DNA from: WS-7 sp036505295
Lineage (GTDB): Bacteria > Eisenbacteria > RBG-16-71-46 > SZUA-252
Reading direction: 5' to 3'
Length of the DNA: 64,000 nt
NCBI GenBank assembly: GCA_036505295.1
Contig: DASXTQ010000041.1
Coordinates: 1-64,000 of the forward strand
The notes under the pieces were generated by a model. The model worked only from the letters and a program-made list of their open reading frames with translations. It did not search any database and had not been told where the DNA came from. The translations under genes were made by a program, and so were the position numbers. Shown here one piece after another: positions 51,428-60,023 of the stretch (its first letter is position 1; each line of letters starts with the position of its first letter).

Positions 51428-52738
51428 GTGTCCATCCGGAATCGGAGCGCTCCGTCCGCCGAGGAGTTGGGCATTACCGCGGCACGTGCCGGCCGGGGGT
51501 TCAGGGACGGCTCCCTCACGCCCGAGCAGCTGACGGGGAATCTCCTCGAGCGGATCGAGCGCGAGAATCCACGGCTGAACGCCTTTTACGAGGTCTTCGC
51601 GGCCGAGGCGCGCGTGGCGGCCGCGGCCGCGACGCGGGAGCTGCGGGAGGGCCGGGACCGGGGCCCACTCCACGGCATCCCGGTCGCGATCAAGGATCTC
51701 TTCGACGTCGCGGGGCATGTCACGACGGCGGGCACACACCCTGGGTTCCATCCGCCCCCGGCGAATGCCGATTGCGACGTCGTGGCGAGGCTTCGCGCGT
51801 CCGGCGCGGTCCTGCTGGGGAAGACCGCCGTTCACGAATGGGCCCTCGGCGTCAGCACGCTGAACCCCCACTTCGGCCCGACGCGCAACCCGCACGATAC
51901 GGAGCGAATCCCAGGAGGCTCCTCGGGCGGGTCGGGCGCGGCGCTTGCGGCGGGGCTCACAGTCTTGGCCCTTGGGACCGACACCGGTGGATCCATCCGG
52001 ATCCCGGCGGCTCTCTGCGGCGTTGTGGGGCTCAAGCCCACGTACGGGCTCGTGAGCCTGCGCGGCGTCACCCCGCTTTCCCGCTCGCTCGATCACGCGG
52101 GCCCCATGGCGACTTCGGTCGAGGACGCGTTTCTGCTCCTCGAGGGGATTTCCGGTTTTCGCCGCGAAGCGATGCCGCGTCCGAGGATTCTCTTGCCCCG
52201 GAACTACTTCTTCGAGGACGTCGAGCCAGAGATCACCGACCTCGTGCGCGCGGCGGCGGCGCGGCTCGGCAAGACCGAGGCGGTCGAGGTTCCCGGCGTT
52301 GAGGCGGCCTGGAACGCCAACACGGTGATCCTCTTCAGCGACGCGGCGGCGCTTCATGAGGACCAGCTCAGGGAGCATCCTGAGTGGTTCGGCGAGAAGC
52401 TCGCGGAGCGAATGAGCGCCGGCTTCAAGCATCGCGGCGTGGACTACGCGCGCGCCCGCGACGTGCAGCGCGATTGGACCGCGTGCCTCACTGCAATGCT
52501 TGGGGACGATGCGGTGCTCGCGGTGCCCACGACGCCCGTTCCCGCGACGGTGATCGGGGATCGCGAGGGCACCGTGCTCGGGCGCTTGATGACGCGCCTC
52601 ACAGCGCCGTTCAATCTCGCCGGCGCCCCGGTTCTGTCGGTGCCCGTCGGTAGCATCGGTGCATTGCCGGTCGGGATGCAGCTCGTCGCGGCCCCGGGAC
52701 GGGAGTCGGTCCTCTGGGCGGTGGCGCAGGGGCTCTAG
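51428..52738 (+). CDS. Amidase-signature-family hydrolase (GatA-like)
   Basis: 436 residues. The Ser-cisSer-Lys triad is Lys89 (AIKDLFDV), Ser165 in GGSSGGSGAAL and Ser189 in GTDTGGSIRIPA, with spacings matching GatA. The C-terminal FNLAGAPVLSVPVG motif is present. It could be the A subunit of the Asp/Glu-tRNA amidotransferase, but gatB and gatC are not nearby and the protein is shorter than typical GatA (~480). A stand-alone amidase acting on small amides is therefore more likely. It starts at GTG. Confidence 0.88.
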   Translation: MSIRNRSAPSAEELGITAARAGRGFRDGSLTPEQLTGNLLERIERENPRLNAFYEVFAAEARVAAAAATRELREGRDRGPLHGIPVAIKDLFDVAGHVTTAGTHPGFHPPPANADCDVVARLRASGAVLLGKTAVHEWALGVSTLNPHFGPTRNPHDTERIPGGSSGGSGAALAAGLTVLALGTDTGGSIRIPAALCGVVGLKPTYGLVSLRGVTPLSRSLDHAGPMATSVEDAFLLLEGISGFRREAMPRPRILLPRNYFFEDVEPEITDLVRAAAARLGKTEAVEVPGVEAAWNANTVILFSDAAALHEDQLREHPEWFGEKLAERMSAGFKHRGVDYARARDVQRDWTACLTAMLGDDAVLAVPTTPVPATVIGDREGTVLGRLMTRLTAPFNLAGAPVLSVPVGSIGALPVGMQLVAAPGRESVLWAVAQGL

Positions 52739-52757
52739 GCCGGCTGACCGGCCGCCG

Positions 52758-55007
52758 TTAGGGCTTGTCCTTCCGGCCCAGCTCATCCAGTTGGATCACG
52801 ATCGACGCGCTCGACTGGAGGAGCCGTGCCAGGGCTTCCTCCGTTGGACGAACCGCAGGCGGTCTGCGTGGCCGCCGATCCTCGAGGTGAGGCCAGAGCG
52901 GTTTCCGGATTTCGGGCGGTAACGCGCCTTCCAGGTACTCCAGCGCGGTGCCGCGAAGGAATTCATCCCTTACATGAAGCGCGCGGAACGCGATCCGGAG
53001 CGGTTGTCGCGGCAGCACGAGGGCAAGCAGCGTGAAGACATGCTCGAGGCTCTTGCTCGCGCGCTCGCGGATCGCGTCGTCCACGACGGGCGACCACGGC
53101 TCGTCGTCGAGCTGGTCCAGGAGGCGGCGCCCTTCCCAAACCCCCGCACCCGCTTCCACCTCCCATAGGATTGCATCGTAGACAGCCGCAGGGGCGACCT
53201 GGAGCGACGGATCGAGATCCGTGACGTGGTTCAAGCCTCGCCCGCAACGGTAGCGCACCTCGAAGCGACGATCCCCGAGCCCATGGAGAAGCCCTTCGAC
53301 CGCGCGCGGATCCTTGTAGGTGGCGAGGATGAGCGGAATCCTGCGCCGGACCGCGAACTCCTCTCGTGGGTCGAGCAGTCCGGCGACGAGCGGCTCGATC
53401 GCTGCCGGGCCGGCTCGCCTCAGGACTTCAATCGCATCGCGCGCCACATCGTCCCATGCGAGAAGCAACATGACTTCGGGCACGAGCCCCGTCGTGACCG
53501 CCCCTTCCCGAAGGGAGCGCCGGACCCGCTCTGAATCGCGCGAACGAAGGTCCGCGATTCGCTCCGCGTGGGGTGTCTCGGGCCGTCCTCTCGCGGACGA
53601 TGCTTCTCCTCGGCCCACGCCCGGCAGGAGTCGGCTTGCCTCCAGAGAGCCGAGGGTCTTCAACATGATGGACCGAGTGGTTGCGTCGCGAACTTCGGAG
53701 AGATCGAGCTCGACCGCGCGCGATCGAAGTCCGCGCTCCAGGGAGCGGACATATCCTCCGTGGAGGCGGACCGTGGCCACGACGGCCGCGACCGAAACCG
53801 TGAGCGCCAGCGACATGAGGATGACGGGTGCGTGGAACATGGATAGAGCCAGGACGGCTTGGGCAATTCCCGCGGCGATCAGATCGCCGACCCTCGCCGC
53901 GCCAACGTCGGCGAGCGGCTTTACGGCGCGCTTCTCCCGGGCGGACACCGGTGTGAACAGCACCTCGTACGCGCTGCGGAAAAGCGAATTGGATAGGACC
54001 GTGTCGGCTCCTCGCGCCAGCGCGGCGCTTGCAAGTCCGGGTGCGACGAGCGCGCCGGCTGAGGCAAGGGTGACCCCAGAAGGGAGCAACGCGACAGTCC
54101 GGGCAGGTCCCAGCTTCTCGAGCGTGAACCGGCTCGCGGTCACCTGGACCACCAGCGTGAGGAGCGAGAGCACTGCGTAAAAAACCGCGAAGAAGCGGAG
54201 GAGCTGGCCTTCGTGGCCCAAAGCGGAGACGGCGCGGCTCTTGAGCACGAGATCCAAGAACCCCTCGCTGATGGTAATGAGAACGACGAGCGTCACCAAC
54301 CCGCGCAGGTATGGCGATCCGGCCAGCGCCTTGAGACCAGAACGCATGCTTTTCCCGGGATCGTCGGCGCGCCCAAGGGACGGGCGCCGCACCGCGCCCC
54401 CACCCAGAGGTACGCGCGCGACAGCCGCGGCGGAAACGAAATGGAAGGCGGCGAGGATGGGAAGCATGGCCGTCACCGGCAGCGTCTGCCCCACGCGCGC
54501 CGCAATCAATCCGCCGAGGGCGCCCCCCAGCGTCCCCCACGCGGAGATTGGTCCCAGCTCCCGCTTCGCCGTACGGGGATCGAAGCGCTCGTTGAGTAGA
54601 GACCAAAATCCGGAAATAAGGAGCCCTCCCAAGCAGCCACAGTGGAGATAGACGAGCACGGCGGCCACCCGGGGGAACCAGAGAGAGACCGCCCACTCAA
54701 CGAGGAGCAGCAGGGCGCTCGCCGCGAACGCGCTCGGGATGACCCGCGCGGGCCCCCATGCCGTGAGCGCCCGCGCAGACAGGAACGCAAACCCGATCGC
54801 GAGCACGGAGGTCGCCATGACCATCGCAGGGAGCGCCCCGATGCCGAAGCTGGAAAGGAAGAGGGCGTCCCGGGTCGCTTTGGACCCGACCTGGAAGGCA
54901 ATGGTGGCCGCCGCCGTTACCGTGGCGGCAAGGATGGCGGAACGAGTCTCGTTGGAACCCGGGCTCACGGAGGCACTATAACGCTTGATGGACGTTGCCC
55001 TGTTCAA
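52758..55007 (-). CDS. ATP/ADP translocase (NTT)-like membrane protein with HEAT-like C-terminal domain
   Basis: 749 residues. The N-terminal ~420 residues have about twelve membrane helices with the nucleotide-transporter/MFS pattern (ATRDALFLSSFGIGALP, FWSLLNERFDPRTAKRELGPI, LSNSLFRSAYEVLFTPVS). The C-terminal ~320 residues form HEAT-like helical repeats (DAIEVLRRAGPAAIEPLVAGL, RFEVRYRCGRGLNHV). NTT carriers exchange ATP for ADP in intracellular parasites. Free-living homologues with HEAT tails are of unknown function, so energy parasitism should not be inferred. The start is uncertain (GTG 54968 is an alternative). It converges on the amidase gene. Confidence 0.78.
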   Translation of the reverse strand: MNRATSIKRYSASVSPGSNETRSAILAATVTAAATIAFQVGSKATRDALFLSSFGIGALPAMVMATSVLAIGFAFLSARALTAWGPARVIPSAFAASALLLLVEWAVSLWFPRVAAVLVYLHCGCLGGLLISGFWSLLNERFDPRTAKRELGPISAWGTLGGALGGLIAARVGQTLPVTAMLPILAAFHFVSAAAVARVPLGGGAVRRPSLGRADDPGKSMRSGLKALAGSPYLRGLVTLVVLITISEGFLDLVLKSRAVSALGHEGQLLRFFAVFYAVLSLLTLVVQVTASRFTLEKLGPARTVALLPSGVTLASAGALVAPGLASAALARGADTVLSNSLFRSAYEVLFTPVSAREKRAVKPLADVGAARVGDLIAAGIAQAVLALSMFHAPVILMSLALTVSVAAVVATVRLHGGYVRSLERGLRSRAVELDLSEVRDATTRSIMLKTLGSLEASRLLPGVGRGEASSARGRPETPHAERIADLRSRDSERVRRSLREGAVTTGLVPEVMLLLAWDDVARDAIEVLRRAGPAAIEPLVAGLLDPREEFAVRRRIPLILATYKDPRAVEGLLHGLGDRRFEVRYRCGRGLNHVTDLDPSLQVAPAAVYDAILWEVEAGAGVWEGRRLLDQLDDEPWSPVVDDAIRERASKSLEHVFTLLALVLPRQPLRIAFRALHVRDEFLRGTALEYLEGALPPEIRKPLWPHLEDRRPRRPPAVRPTEEALARLLQSSASIVIQLDELGRKDKP

Positions 55008-55051
55008 GCATTAGAGTGACGCGAGGCCACCCGCAGTGGCTGGACCCCCCA

Positions 55052-57433
55052 ATGGACGACCTTCTCGAACAAACCATTTCTCACTACCGCATCGTGAGCC
55101 TGCTCGGCGCCGGCGGAATGGGCATGGTCTATCGCGCGCACGACTCGCGCTTGGGCCGCGATGTGGCCCTGAAGATTCTCCCGTGCGACATGATGGCGGA
55201 CGAGAACGCTCGCGCCAGGCTCATCGGTGAGGCGCGCACAGCGTCCTCGCTCAACCATCCCCATATCGCTCACGTCTACGACGTGGGCGAGGATCGTGGG
55301 CACATGTTCTTCGCGATGGAGCTCGTCGAGGGCAAGCCGCTCCGAGAGGTGATCCAGCGCGGTGGGCTCCCCCTCGCGACCGTGTGCCAGTACGGCGCGC
55401 ACATCGCGAGCGCGCTCGCCTTCGCGCACGAACAGGGCGTCGTCCACCGGGACTTGAAGAGCGCCAACGTCATGGTCACACCCGAGAGGCGAGTGAAGGT
55501 GCTCGACTTCGGGCTCGCCAAGCGTCTCAAGGATGCCCGGGAGGACGACACGAGAGACCCGGGCCTCACCGCTTCCGGCATGATTCTCGGGACGCCGAAC
55601 TACCTTCCACCGGAGGTTCTGCTCGGGGGGAGCGCCGATGCCCGGAGCGACATCTGGGCGCTCGGAGTGATGCTCTACGAGATGGCCTCGGGAAGGCTCC
55701 CCTTCGACGGTGCCTCGATGGCGGAGCTTGCCGGTGCGATTGTGAACGAGAGCCCGAATCCCCTGAGCGCGCGCGTGCCCACCGGACTGCAGATGCTGAT
55801 CGCTCGATGCCTGTCCAAGGATCCGGGCTCGAGGTACCGTTCGGCCAGCGAGATCGAAGCCGCGCTGGAGGCGCTCGATCCCTCCGTGGTCCGGCGGCCC
55901 TCCGGAAGGGGATCCCGGCGCGTCTGGGTCATGGCCGCCGGCGCGGTCGCGGTGGCCCTGGCCGTAACGCTCCCGCTGCACACCGGCGACATCCGGAAGC
56001 GGATCGGCGGTGCCATCGGTGGGGCCGTGGCGGACCGGCCCCGGATCGGATCGCTGGCGGTGCTCCCGTTGGCCAACCTCTCCGGAGACCCCACGCAGGA
56101 GTACTTCGCGGACGGGATGACCGAGGAGCTGATCACGAATCTGGCGCCCATCCGCTCGCTCAAGGTGATCTCGCGGACCTCGGTCATGCCGTTCAAGCAT
56201 TCGACAAAATCCCTGAAGGAGATCGCGGCCGCGCTGGACGTCGACGGGATCGTCGAGGGCTCGGTGCTGCGAGCCGGCGACAGGGTGAGGATCACGGCAC
56301 AGCTCATCGAGGCCGCAAAGGATCGTCATCTCTGGGCCAAGAGCTACGAGCGGGAGGTGAAGGACGTACTCGGATTGCAGAGCGAGGTAGCCCGGGACAT
56401 CGCGAGTGAGATCCAGCTTCGGCTTTCGCCGCAAGAAGCGGCCCGCATGACGCAGCGAAGGACCGTCAACCCCGAGGCCTACGAGCTATACCTCCGGGGG
56501 CGGTATGAGTGGAGCAAGGTCAACCCTGCCGCCGTCCAGAAGGGGATCGAGTACTACCAGAAGGCGCTCGCGCTCGACCCGGGCGATGCCCGCTACAGCA
56601 GCGGTCTCGCCGACGCATACCTGCTTCAGACTCAAGTCCTTGGTACGCTGCCTCAGAAGGAGGGAATGGCCAAGGTCAAGGAGTACGCGCGGCGTGCGCT
56701 CGCGGCCGATGATTCCTCCGCCGAGGCGCACACTTCGATCGCGGTCGCGCTCTTTTTCGGCGATTGGGATTTCGCCGGGGCAGAGCGGAACGTCCGACAG
56801 GCAATCCAGCTCAATACCGGCTATCCGACAGCCCACCTTGTCTATTCAGTCATTCTCACCGCCACCGGCCGGGTGAACGAGGCGATCGAGCAGGATCGCC
56901 TGGCGATGGACCTCGATCCACTATCGCTCATCGTAAACTGGCACGCTGCAGCGACGCTCTTCTACGCACGGCGCTACGAAGATGCGATCGCGCAGTGCAA
57001 GCGGGCGAGCGAGCTGGATCCCAGCTCGCATTTGCCACCGGGCTCGTTGGCGCATATTTACGAGCAAATCGGCAACTACAAAGACGTATTGGACGTCCTC
57101 GACAAGCTCCCTCCCGAGATGACGGGAGGCAATGCGGTCGCTTCCAAACTGAAGCAGGCATACGCCACGGCCGGATCGATCGGGTACTGGCGCGCGATGC
57201 TCGAGATCGAGTCGGGGCCGGGTGGATCGAAGTTCAAAGACCGGATACGGCTCGCGGTGGTCTACACGAAGCTCGGCGAACGCGAAAAAGCCCTCGCCGC
57301 GCTGGAGCACGCTTTCGCCGTCCACGCGGGCGACATGGTGTTTATCAACATCGAGCCCTGCTTCGACCCGCTCCGTAGGGAGCCCCGGTTCCAATCGCTT
57401 GTCCGGCGCGTCGGCCTCACGCCGGGTGCTTAG
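55052..57433 (+). CDS. Serine/threonine protein kinase with TolB-N-like and TPR domains
   Basis: 793 residues. The Hanks-type kinase domain (about 10-275) has GAGGMGMVYRA, catalytic Lys41, HRDLKSANV with Asp134, DFG Asp152 and PPE for the APE motif, so it should be active. One membrane helix follows (about 290-312). The extracytoplasmic part starts with a TolB-N/FlgO-like domain (about 333-470, LAVLPLANLSGDPTQEYFADGMTEELI). TPR repeats then run to the C-terminus. The layout suits a sensor that reads envelope or protein-complex state. The start at ATG 55052 keeps the kinase fold intact; the longer TTG form is rejected. Confidence 0.9.
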   Translation: MDDLLEQTISHYRIVSLLGAGGMGMVYRAHDSRLGRDVALKILPCDMMADENARARLIGEARTASSLNHPHIAHVYDVGEDRGHMFFAMELVEGKPLREVIQRGGLPLATVCQYGAHIASALAFAHEQGVVHRDLKSANVMVTPERRVKVLDFGLAKRLKDAREDDTRDPGLTASGMILGTPNYLPPEVLLGGSADARSDIWALGVMLYEMASGRLPFDGASMAELAGAIVNESPNPLSARVPTGLQMLIARCLSKDPGSRYRSASEIEAALEALDPSVVRRPSGRGSRRVWVMAAGAVAVALAVTLPLHTGDIRKRIGGAIGGAVADRPRIGSLAVLPLANLSGDPTQEYFADGMTEELITNLAPIRSLKVISRTSVMPFKHSTKSLKEIAAALDVDGIVEGSVLRAGDRVRITAQLIEAAKDRHLWAKSYEREVKDVLGLQSEVARDIASEIQLRLSPQEAARMTQRRTVNPEAYELYLRGRYEWSKVNPAAVQKGIEYYQKALALDPGDARYSSGLADAYLLQTQVLGTLPQKEGMAKVKEYARRALAADDSSAEAHTSIAVALFFGDWDFAGAERNVRQAIQLNTGYPTAHLVYSVILTATGRVNEAIEQDRLAMDLDPLSLIVNWHAAATLFYARRYEDAIAQCKRASELDPSSHLPPGSLAHIYEQIGNYKDVLDVLDKLPPEMTGGNAVASKLKQAYATAGSIGYWRAMLEIESGPGGSKFKDRIRLAVVYTKLGEREKALAALEHAFAVHAGDMVFINIEPCFDPLRREPRFQSLVRRVGLTPGA

Positions 57434-57484
57434 GGGCGCCTTCAGACGGAACCAACCGGACGGCCAAGGTGTCTAACTAACTGG

Positions 57485-57892
57485 ATGAAGACCCTGCCTG
57501 CAAGCCAGACTCGTAAGGCCGTATCCTGGATTGCCGTGGGAACGATGCTGTTCGGCGTCTGGCTGGCGCCGGCGTGCGCCTTCATCTGCGCGAACATGGC
57601 GCCCGAGGCGCCAGGCGTCGGCGCGAGCCAATGCCACGCAGACCACGGGACCGGTCATTGCGCCTCCCCGAAATCGAGCGACTCCCGGACGCCTTTTTGC
57701 GCTCACTTGCAGAACGGAGTGCAACCCAACGCCCAGCCCGAGATCGCTTCGCCGTTTCCGGCCGTGTTTCATGCGCTCGCCGGTGCAGAGCACGTCTCCC
57801 CGCAGGCGGCCGGCAAGTATCGGCCGTGGCTGCCGACGATGGCCCTCGGTCCACCCATACCACCCCCTCTTTTCACGGTTCTTCGCTCCTAG
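57485..57892 (+). CDS. Small secreted Cys/His-containing protein, unknown
   Basis: 135 residues with a signal peptide (about 10-33, ending PACAF). The next ~40 residues are rich in Cys and His (ICANM, QCHADHGTGHCAS, FCAHL), which could bind metal or form disulfides. The rest is proline-rich and ends in PPIPPPLFTVL. No family is recognised. The gene is in line with, and 153 bp upstream of, another small secreted Cys-containing protein, from which a hairpin separates it. Confidence 0.55.
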   Translation: MKTLPASQTRKAVSWIAVGTMLFGVWLAPACAFICANMAPEAPGVGASQCHADHGTGHCASPKSSDSRTPFCAHLQNGVQPNAQPEIASPFPAVFHALAGAEHVSPQAAGKYRPWLPTMALGPPIPPPLFTVLRS

Positions 57893-57915
57893 ACCTACGT
57901 AGCTAGCCTCACGCG

Positions 57916-57941
57916 CCAGGGCTCGCTTTGGCGCGCCCTGG
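57916..57941 (+). terminator. 11-bp hairpin between the two small secreted-protein genes
   Basis: Stem CCAGGGCTCGC/GCGCGCCCTGG (one mismatch) with loop TTTG, 23 nt after the upstream stop. No T-tract. It could be a weak terminator or mRNA stabiliser. Confidence 0.4.
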
Positions 57942-58045
57942 TGATTCACCCAAGACCACCCGACAAGAAGCGCTCCTCCGAATCCGTTCGGCACCGGCAA
58001 GAGCCGGGGTCGCGGATGGGAATGTGCGCATACAGGAGAAGGAAC

Positions 58046-58420
58046 ATGAGAAAGGGAATCATTGGATTCGTCATGGCCGCTGCGGTCGTGCTGGCAATCT
58101 CTGCCCAGGCCGGCCAGCCTTCGAAGCACCCCGCGACGACGGTCACCGGAGAGGTCGTGGACACCGGCTGCTATCTGGGTCACCTGAGCAAAGGCGCCAG
58201 TCACGCCAGCTGCGCGACCATGTGCATCAACCAAGGAATGCCCATGGGGGTGCTCACACACAAAGGAGTGCTGTACCTCGTCACGATGAACCACGACAAT
58301 CCGGACGCGTACAACAAGCTCAAGGGCATGGCCGGAAAGAACGTCGCGGTCACCGGACATGTCTATAGTCGGTCCGGCATGACGGGAATCGAGATCGATA
58401 GCTTCAAGCCGGCAGCGTAG
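58046..58420 (+). CDS. Small secreted OB-like protein with conserved Cys pattern, unknown
   Basis: 124 residues with a clean signal peptide (core GFVMAAAVVLAISAQAG). The mature part begins TVTGEVVDTGCYLGH and has SHASCATMCINQGMPMGVLT, LYLV and the beta-strands KNVAVTGHVYSRSGMTGIEI. The beta pattern suggests a small OB-like barrel carrying three cysteines (GCYLGH, SCATMC), possibly a metal or redox site. AGGAGAAGG precedes ATG 58046. A good hairpin follows 22 nt after the stop. Function unknown. Confidence 0.65.
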   Translation: MRKGIIGFVMAAAVVLAISAQAGQPSKHPATTVTGEVVDTGCYLGHLSKGASHASCATMCINQGMPMGVLTHKGVLYLVTMNHDNPDAYNKLKGMAGKNVAVTGHVYSRSGMTGIEIDSFKPAA

Positions 58421-58442
58421 GCAACCGGAGTTGACGCACGGG

Positions 58443-58474
58443 TGCGTGGGGTGCTTCCCAGCCCCACGCATCTT
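58443..58474 (+). terminator. Terminator-like hairpin after the small secreted-protein gene
   Basis: 9-bp perfect stem TGCGTGGGG/CCCCACGCA with a 10-nt loop, followed by TCTT. The tail is only moderately T-rich. Confidence 0.55.
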
Positions 58475-58597
58475 CTCGCTCATGAGGTCGCGCTGACGTA
58501 TCTTCGTCGCTTCACATGGCCTTCCCAGCGACTCCCTAAACGAGTTGCCCGGGAAGCCGAAGTTCCATTTGCGCAGGAATCAGGCTGGGCTCGAGAA

Positions 58598-58651
58598 GGT
58601 TTATCGCGTGGCGGTGGAGGCCCTCCGGCCAGCGGACGGCGCGCGATAACC
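58598..58651. repeat. Long-range inverted repeat downstream of the antiporter gene
   Basis: Arms GGTTTATCGCG and CGCGATAACC enclose ~33 nt that can fold further (GGCC/GGCC). It lies just past the antiporter stop on the minus strand, so a 3'-UTR structure or terminator is possible. No T-tract and no coding potential. The rest of the 58421-58671 gap holds nothing else recognised. Confidence 0.35.
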
Positions 58652-58671
58652 TCCGGACCGATCACCTTTCA

Positions 58672-59826
58672 CTACATGCTCTCCTCTTCGCGCGCCAGGA
58701 CCTCTTCCTGCTCCTCCGGTGTGAGCCTTGGCGTGAACCACCGCTGGGCGACGAGGGTCGGGACAACGGCGCTCGCAATGACGACGAAGAGGAGCACGGA
58801 GAACTGGGCGCGATCGATGAAGCCCGCGTTGAGCCCGTACAGAGATGAGATGGTGCCGAACGTGAGCCCGGTGCTCATCAGAAGGGTCGCGTAGATCGGC
58901 GCTCCAGGCAGGTGCTGTCGTGCGAGAGGGTAGACCGCAACGGACTTCGACACGAGCTTTACGAGGAAGAACGCCAGGACGAGCCCGATTTGTGGCCAGA
59001 TCAGCGCCAGCGAGACGTTCATCCCGCCTTTGAGGAAGAACATGGGCGTGATCGCACCGAATGCCACCACGCGAAGCTTTCGCCGGAGTCCCCGGTTACG
59101 GTGGAACATCGGGGCGAGGACGAGGCCGAGCACGAAGACGGGGAGCACGGCGTGGCTCTTCCCCATCTTGGCGAGGAGCATGAGACCCAGGAGGATCGCG
59201 AACAGGAGCTTGATCTCCGGCTCGATCACCCGTTCGCCGTAGCGCTCGAAGATCGGTGGGATCATTCGGGGCGCCAGCACAATGACTACCGCGGACACAA
59301 GAAAGAACACGGCCGTGCTGAGATTCGGCTCGATGAAAAGCAGAGACAGCGCGAGAGCCACTCCGATGTCCGTGACGAAGGTCGCCGCCATGAGGAGCTT
59401 CCCGAGGCGCGTGACGTTCAACTTGGTCTCTATCAGGACGGCATACACGACGGCGAGTGACGTTGTCGACAGCGCCACGCCTGCGATGAGAGATGCCTTC
59501 AGGGTCCAATGGGCGATGAAGAACGCGAAGGCGCCTGCAAAGAGAAATGGCGAAAGGAAGGAGGCCGTCCCCAGGCCGACGCTCGCCCGGAGATTGCTTC
59601 GCAGGAGGCCGGGGTCGACCTCGGCCCCCGCCAGGAACGTGAGAAGGACCCCACCGAAGAGCGCAAGGAAATCAAGCCACGGGGCGCCGTGAATCCCGAA
59701 TATGTTCCCTGCCGCCACGCCCGCGATGATCTCGATGATGGCAACGGAAAGCGCCGCCTCGACGGCTACGAGGCTCGCGAGGAATATGAGCGCCGACGCG
59801 AGGGCGGCGACTACGAGGGTCTCCAT
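58672..59826 (-). CDS. Cation:proton antiporter (CPA2/Kef-type) controlled by a fluoride riboswitch
   Basis: 384 residues with about twelve membrane helices (METLVVAALASALIFLASLV at the start). Typical CPA family features are FLAGAEVDPGLLRSNL, VALSTTSLAVVYAVL and ATFVTDIGVALALSLLF, the last two carrying the polar ion-pathway residues of helices V/VI. There is no C-terminal RCK/TrkA-N domain. A longer frame starts at 59871 but would read through the riboswitch terminator. ATG 59826 has GGAGGAGAG just upstream and is chosen. The fluoride aptamer in its leader implies induction by fluoride. The antiporter may export fluoride with protons or restore ion balance under fluoride stress. Confidence 0.9.
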   Translation of the reverse strand: METLVVAALASALIFLASLVAVEAALSVAIIEIIAGVAAGNIFGIHGAPWLDFLALFGGVLLTFLAGAEVDPGLLRSNLRASVGLGTASFLSPFLFAGAFAFFIAHWTLKASLIAGVALSTTSLAVVYAVLIETKLNVTRLGKLLMAATFVTDIGVALALSLLFIEPNLSTAVFFLVSAVVIVLAPRMIPPIFERYGERVIEPEIKLLFAILLGLMLLAKMGKSHAVLPVFVLGLVLAPMFHRNRGLRRKLRVVAFGAITPMFFLKGGMNVSLALIWPQIGLVLAFFLVKLVSKSVAVYPLARQHLPGAPIYATLLMSTGLTFGTISSLYGLNAGFIDRAQFSVLLFVVIASAVVPTLVAQRWFTPRLTPEEQEEVLAREEESM

Positions 59827-59852
59827 CTCTCTCCTCCAAGGGGCTAACGAAA

Positions 59853-59927
59853 ATGACTCCCACCATCGCATCCGAAGGTAGGAGTCATCAGCCCTTGTCG
59901 GGCGGTTAGAGGCGGAACTCCATCGCC
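59853..59927 (-). promoter_or_regulatory. Fluoride riboswitch (crcB motif) with intrinsic-terminator expression platform
   Basis: Read on the minus strand, 59927-59877 gives the crcB-motif aptamer in order: GGCGATGG, GAGTTCCGCC, TCTAACCGCCC, AGGGCTGATG, ACTCCTACC. The GGAGT near its start pairs with ACTCC at its end. ATGACTCCTACC (59888-59877) can instead pair with GGTGGGAGTCAT (59864-59853), a 12-bp stem followed by TTTTCG. The aptamer 3' strand is therefore shared with a terminator. Fluoride binding should prevent the terminator and switch the antiporter on. The ON direction follows from the overlap and from known fluoride switches. Confidence 0.92.
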
Positions 59928-59950
59928 TTACAACGAAGACCTACTTGGAA

Positions 59951-59979
59951 AGGCTACGGCGTCCCACGACGCCTGTCAA
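59951..59979 (-). promoter_or_regulatory. Promoter of the fluoride riboswitch/antiporter transcript
   Basis: On the minus strand TTGACA (59979-59974), 17-bp spacer, TAGCCT (59956-59951). The -35 box is a perfect consensus. The expected start near 59944 places the aptamer at about nt 18 of the leader. Confidence 0.75.
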
Positions 59980-59989
59980 TCGAAGGCGA

Positions 59990-60017
59990 TTGCTTCGCAA
60001 GGGATACGTCCTACACT
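59990..60017 (+). promoter_or_regulatory. Promoter giving a probably leaderless mRNA for the nucleotidyltransferase
   Basis: TTGCTT, 16-bp spacer, TACACT, then six bases and ATG 60024. Same -10-to-ATG distance as at 6841 and 33746. It diverges back-to-back from the riboswitch promoter, with 10 bp between the two -35 boxes. Confidence 0.5.
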
Positions 60018-60023
60018 CTCCGC

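Noticed and set aside
51428..52738. Naming the amidase gatA
   Set aside because: No gatB or gatC nearby, and the protein is shorter than usual GatA. The triad alone fits many amidases.
58672..59871. Longer antiporter start at 59871
   Set aside because: It would translate the riboswitch terminator stem. ATG 59826 has a strong ribosome site and begins the first helix.
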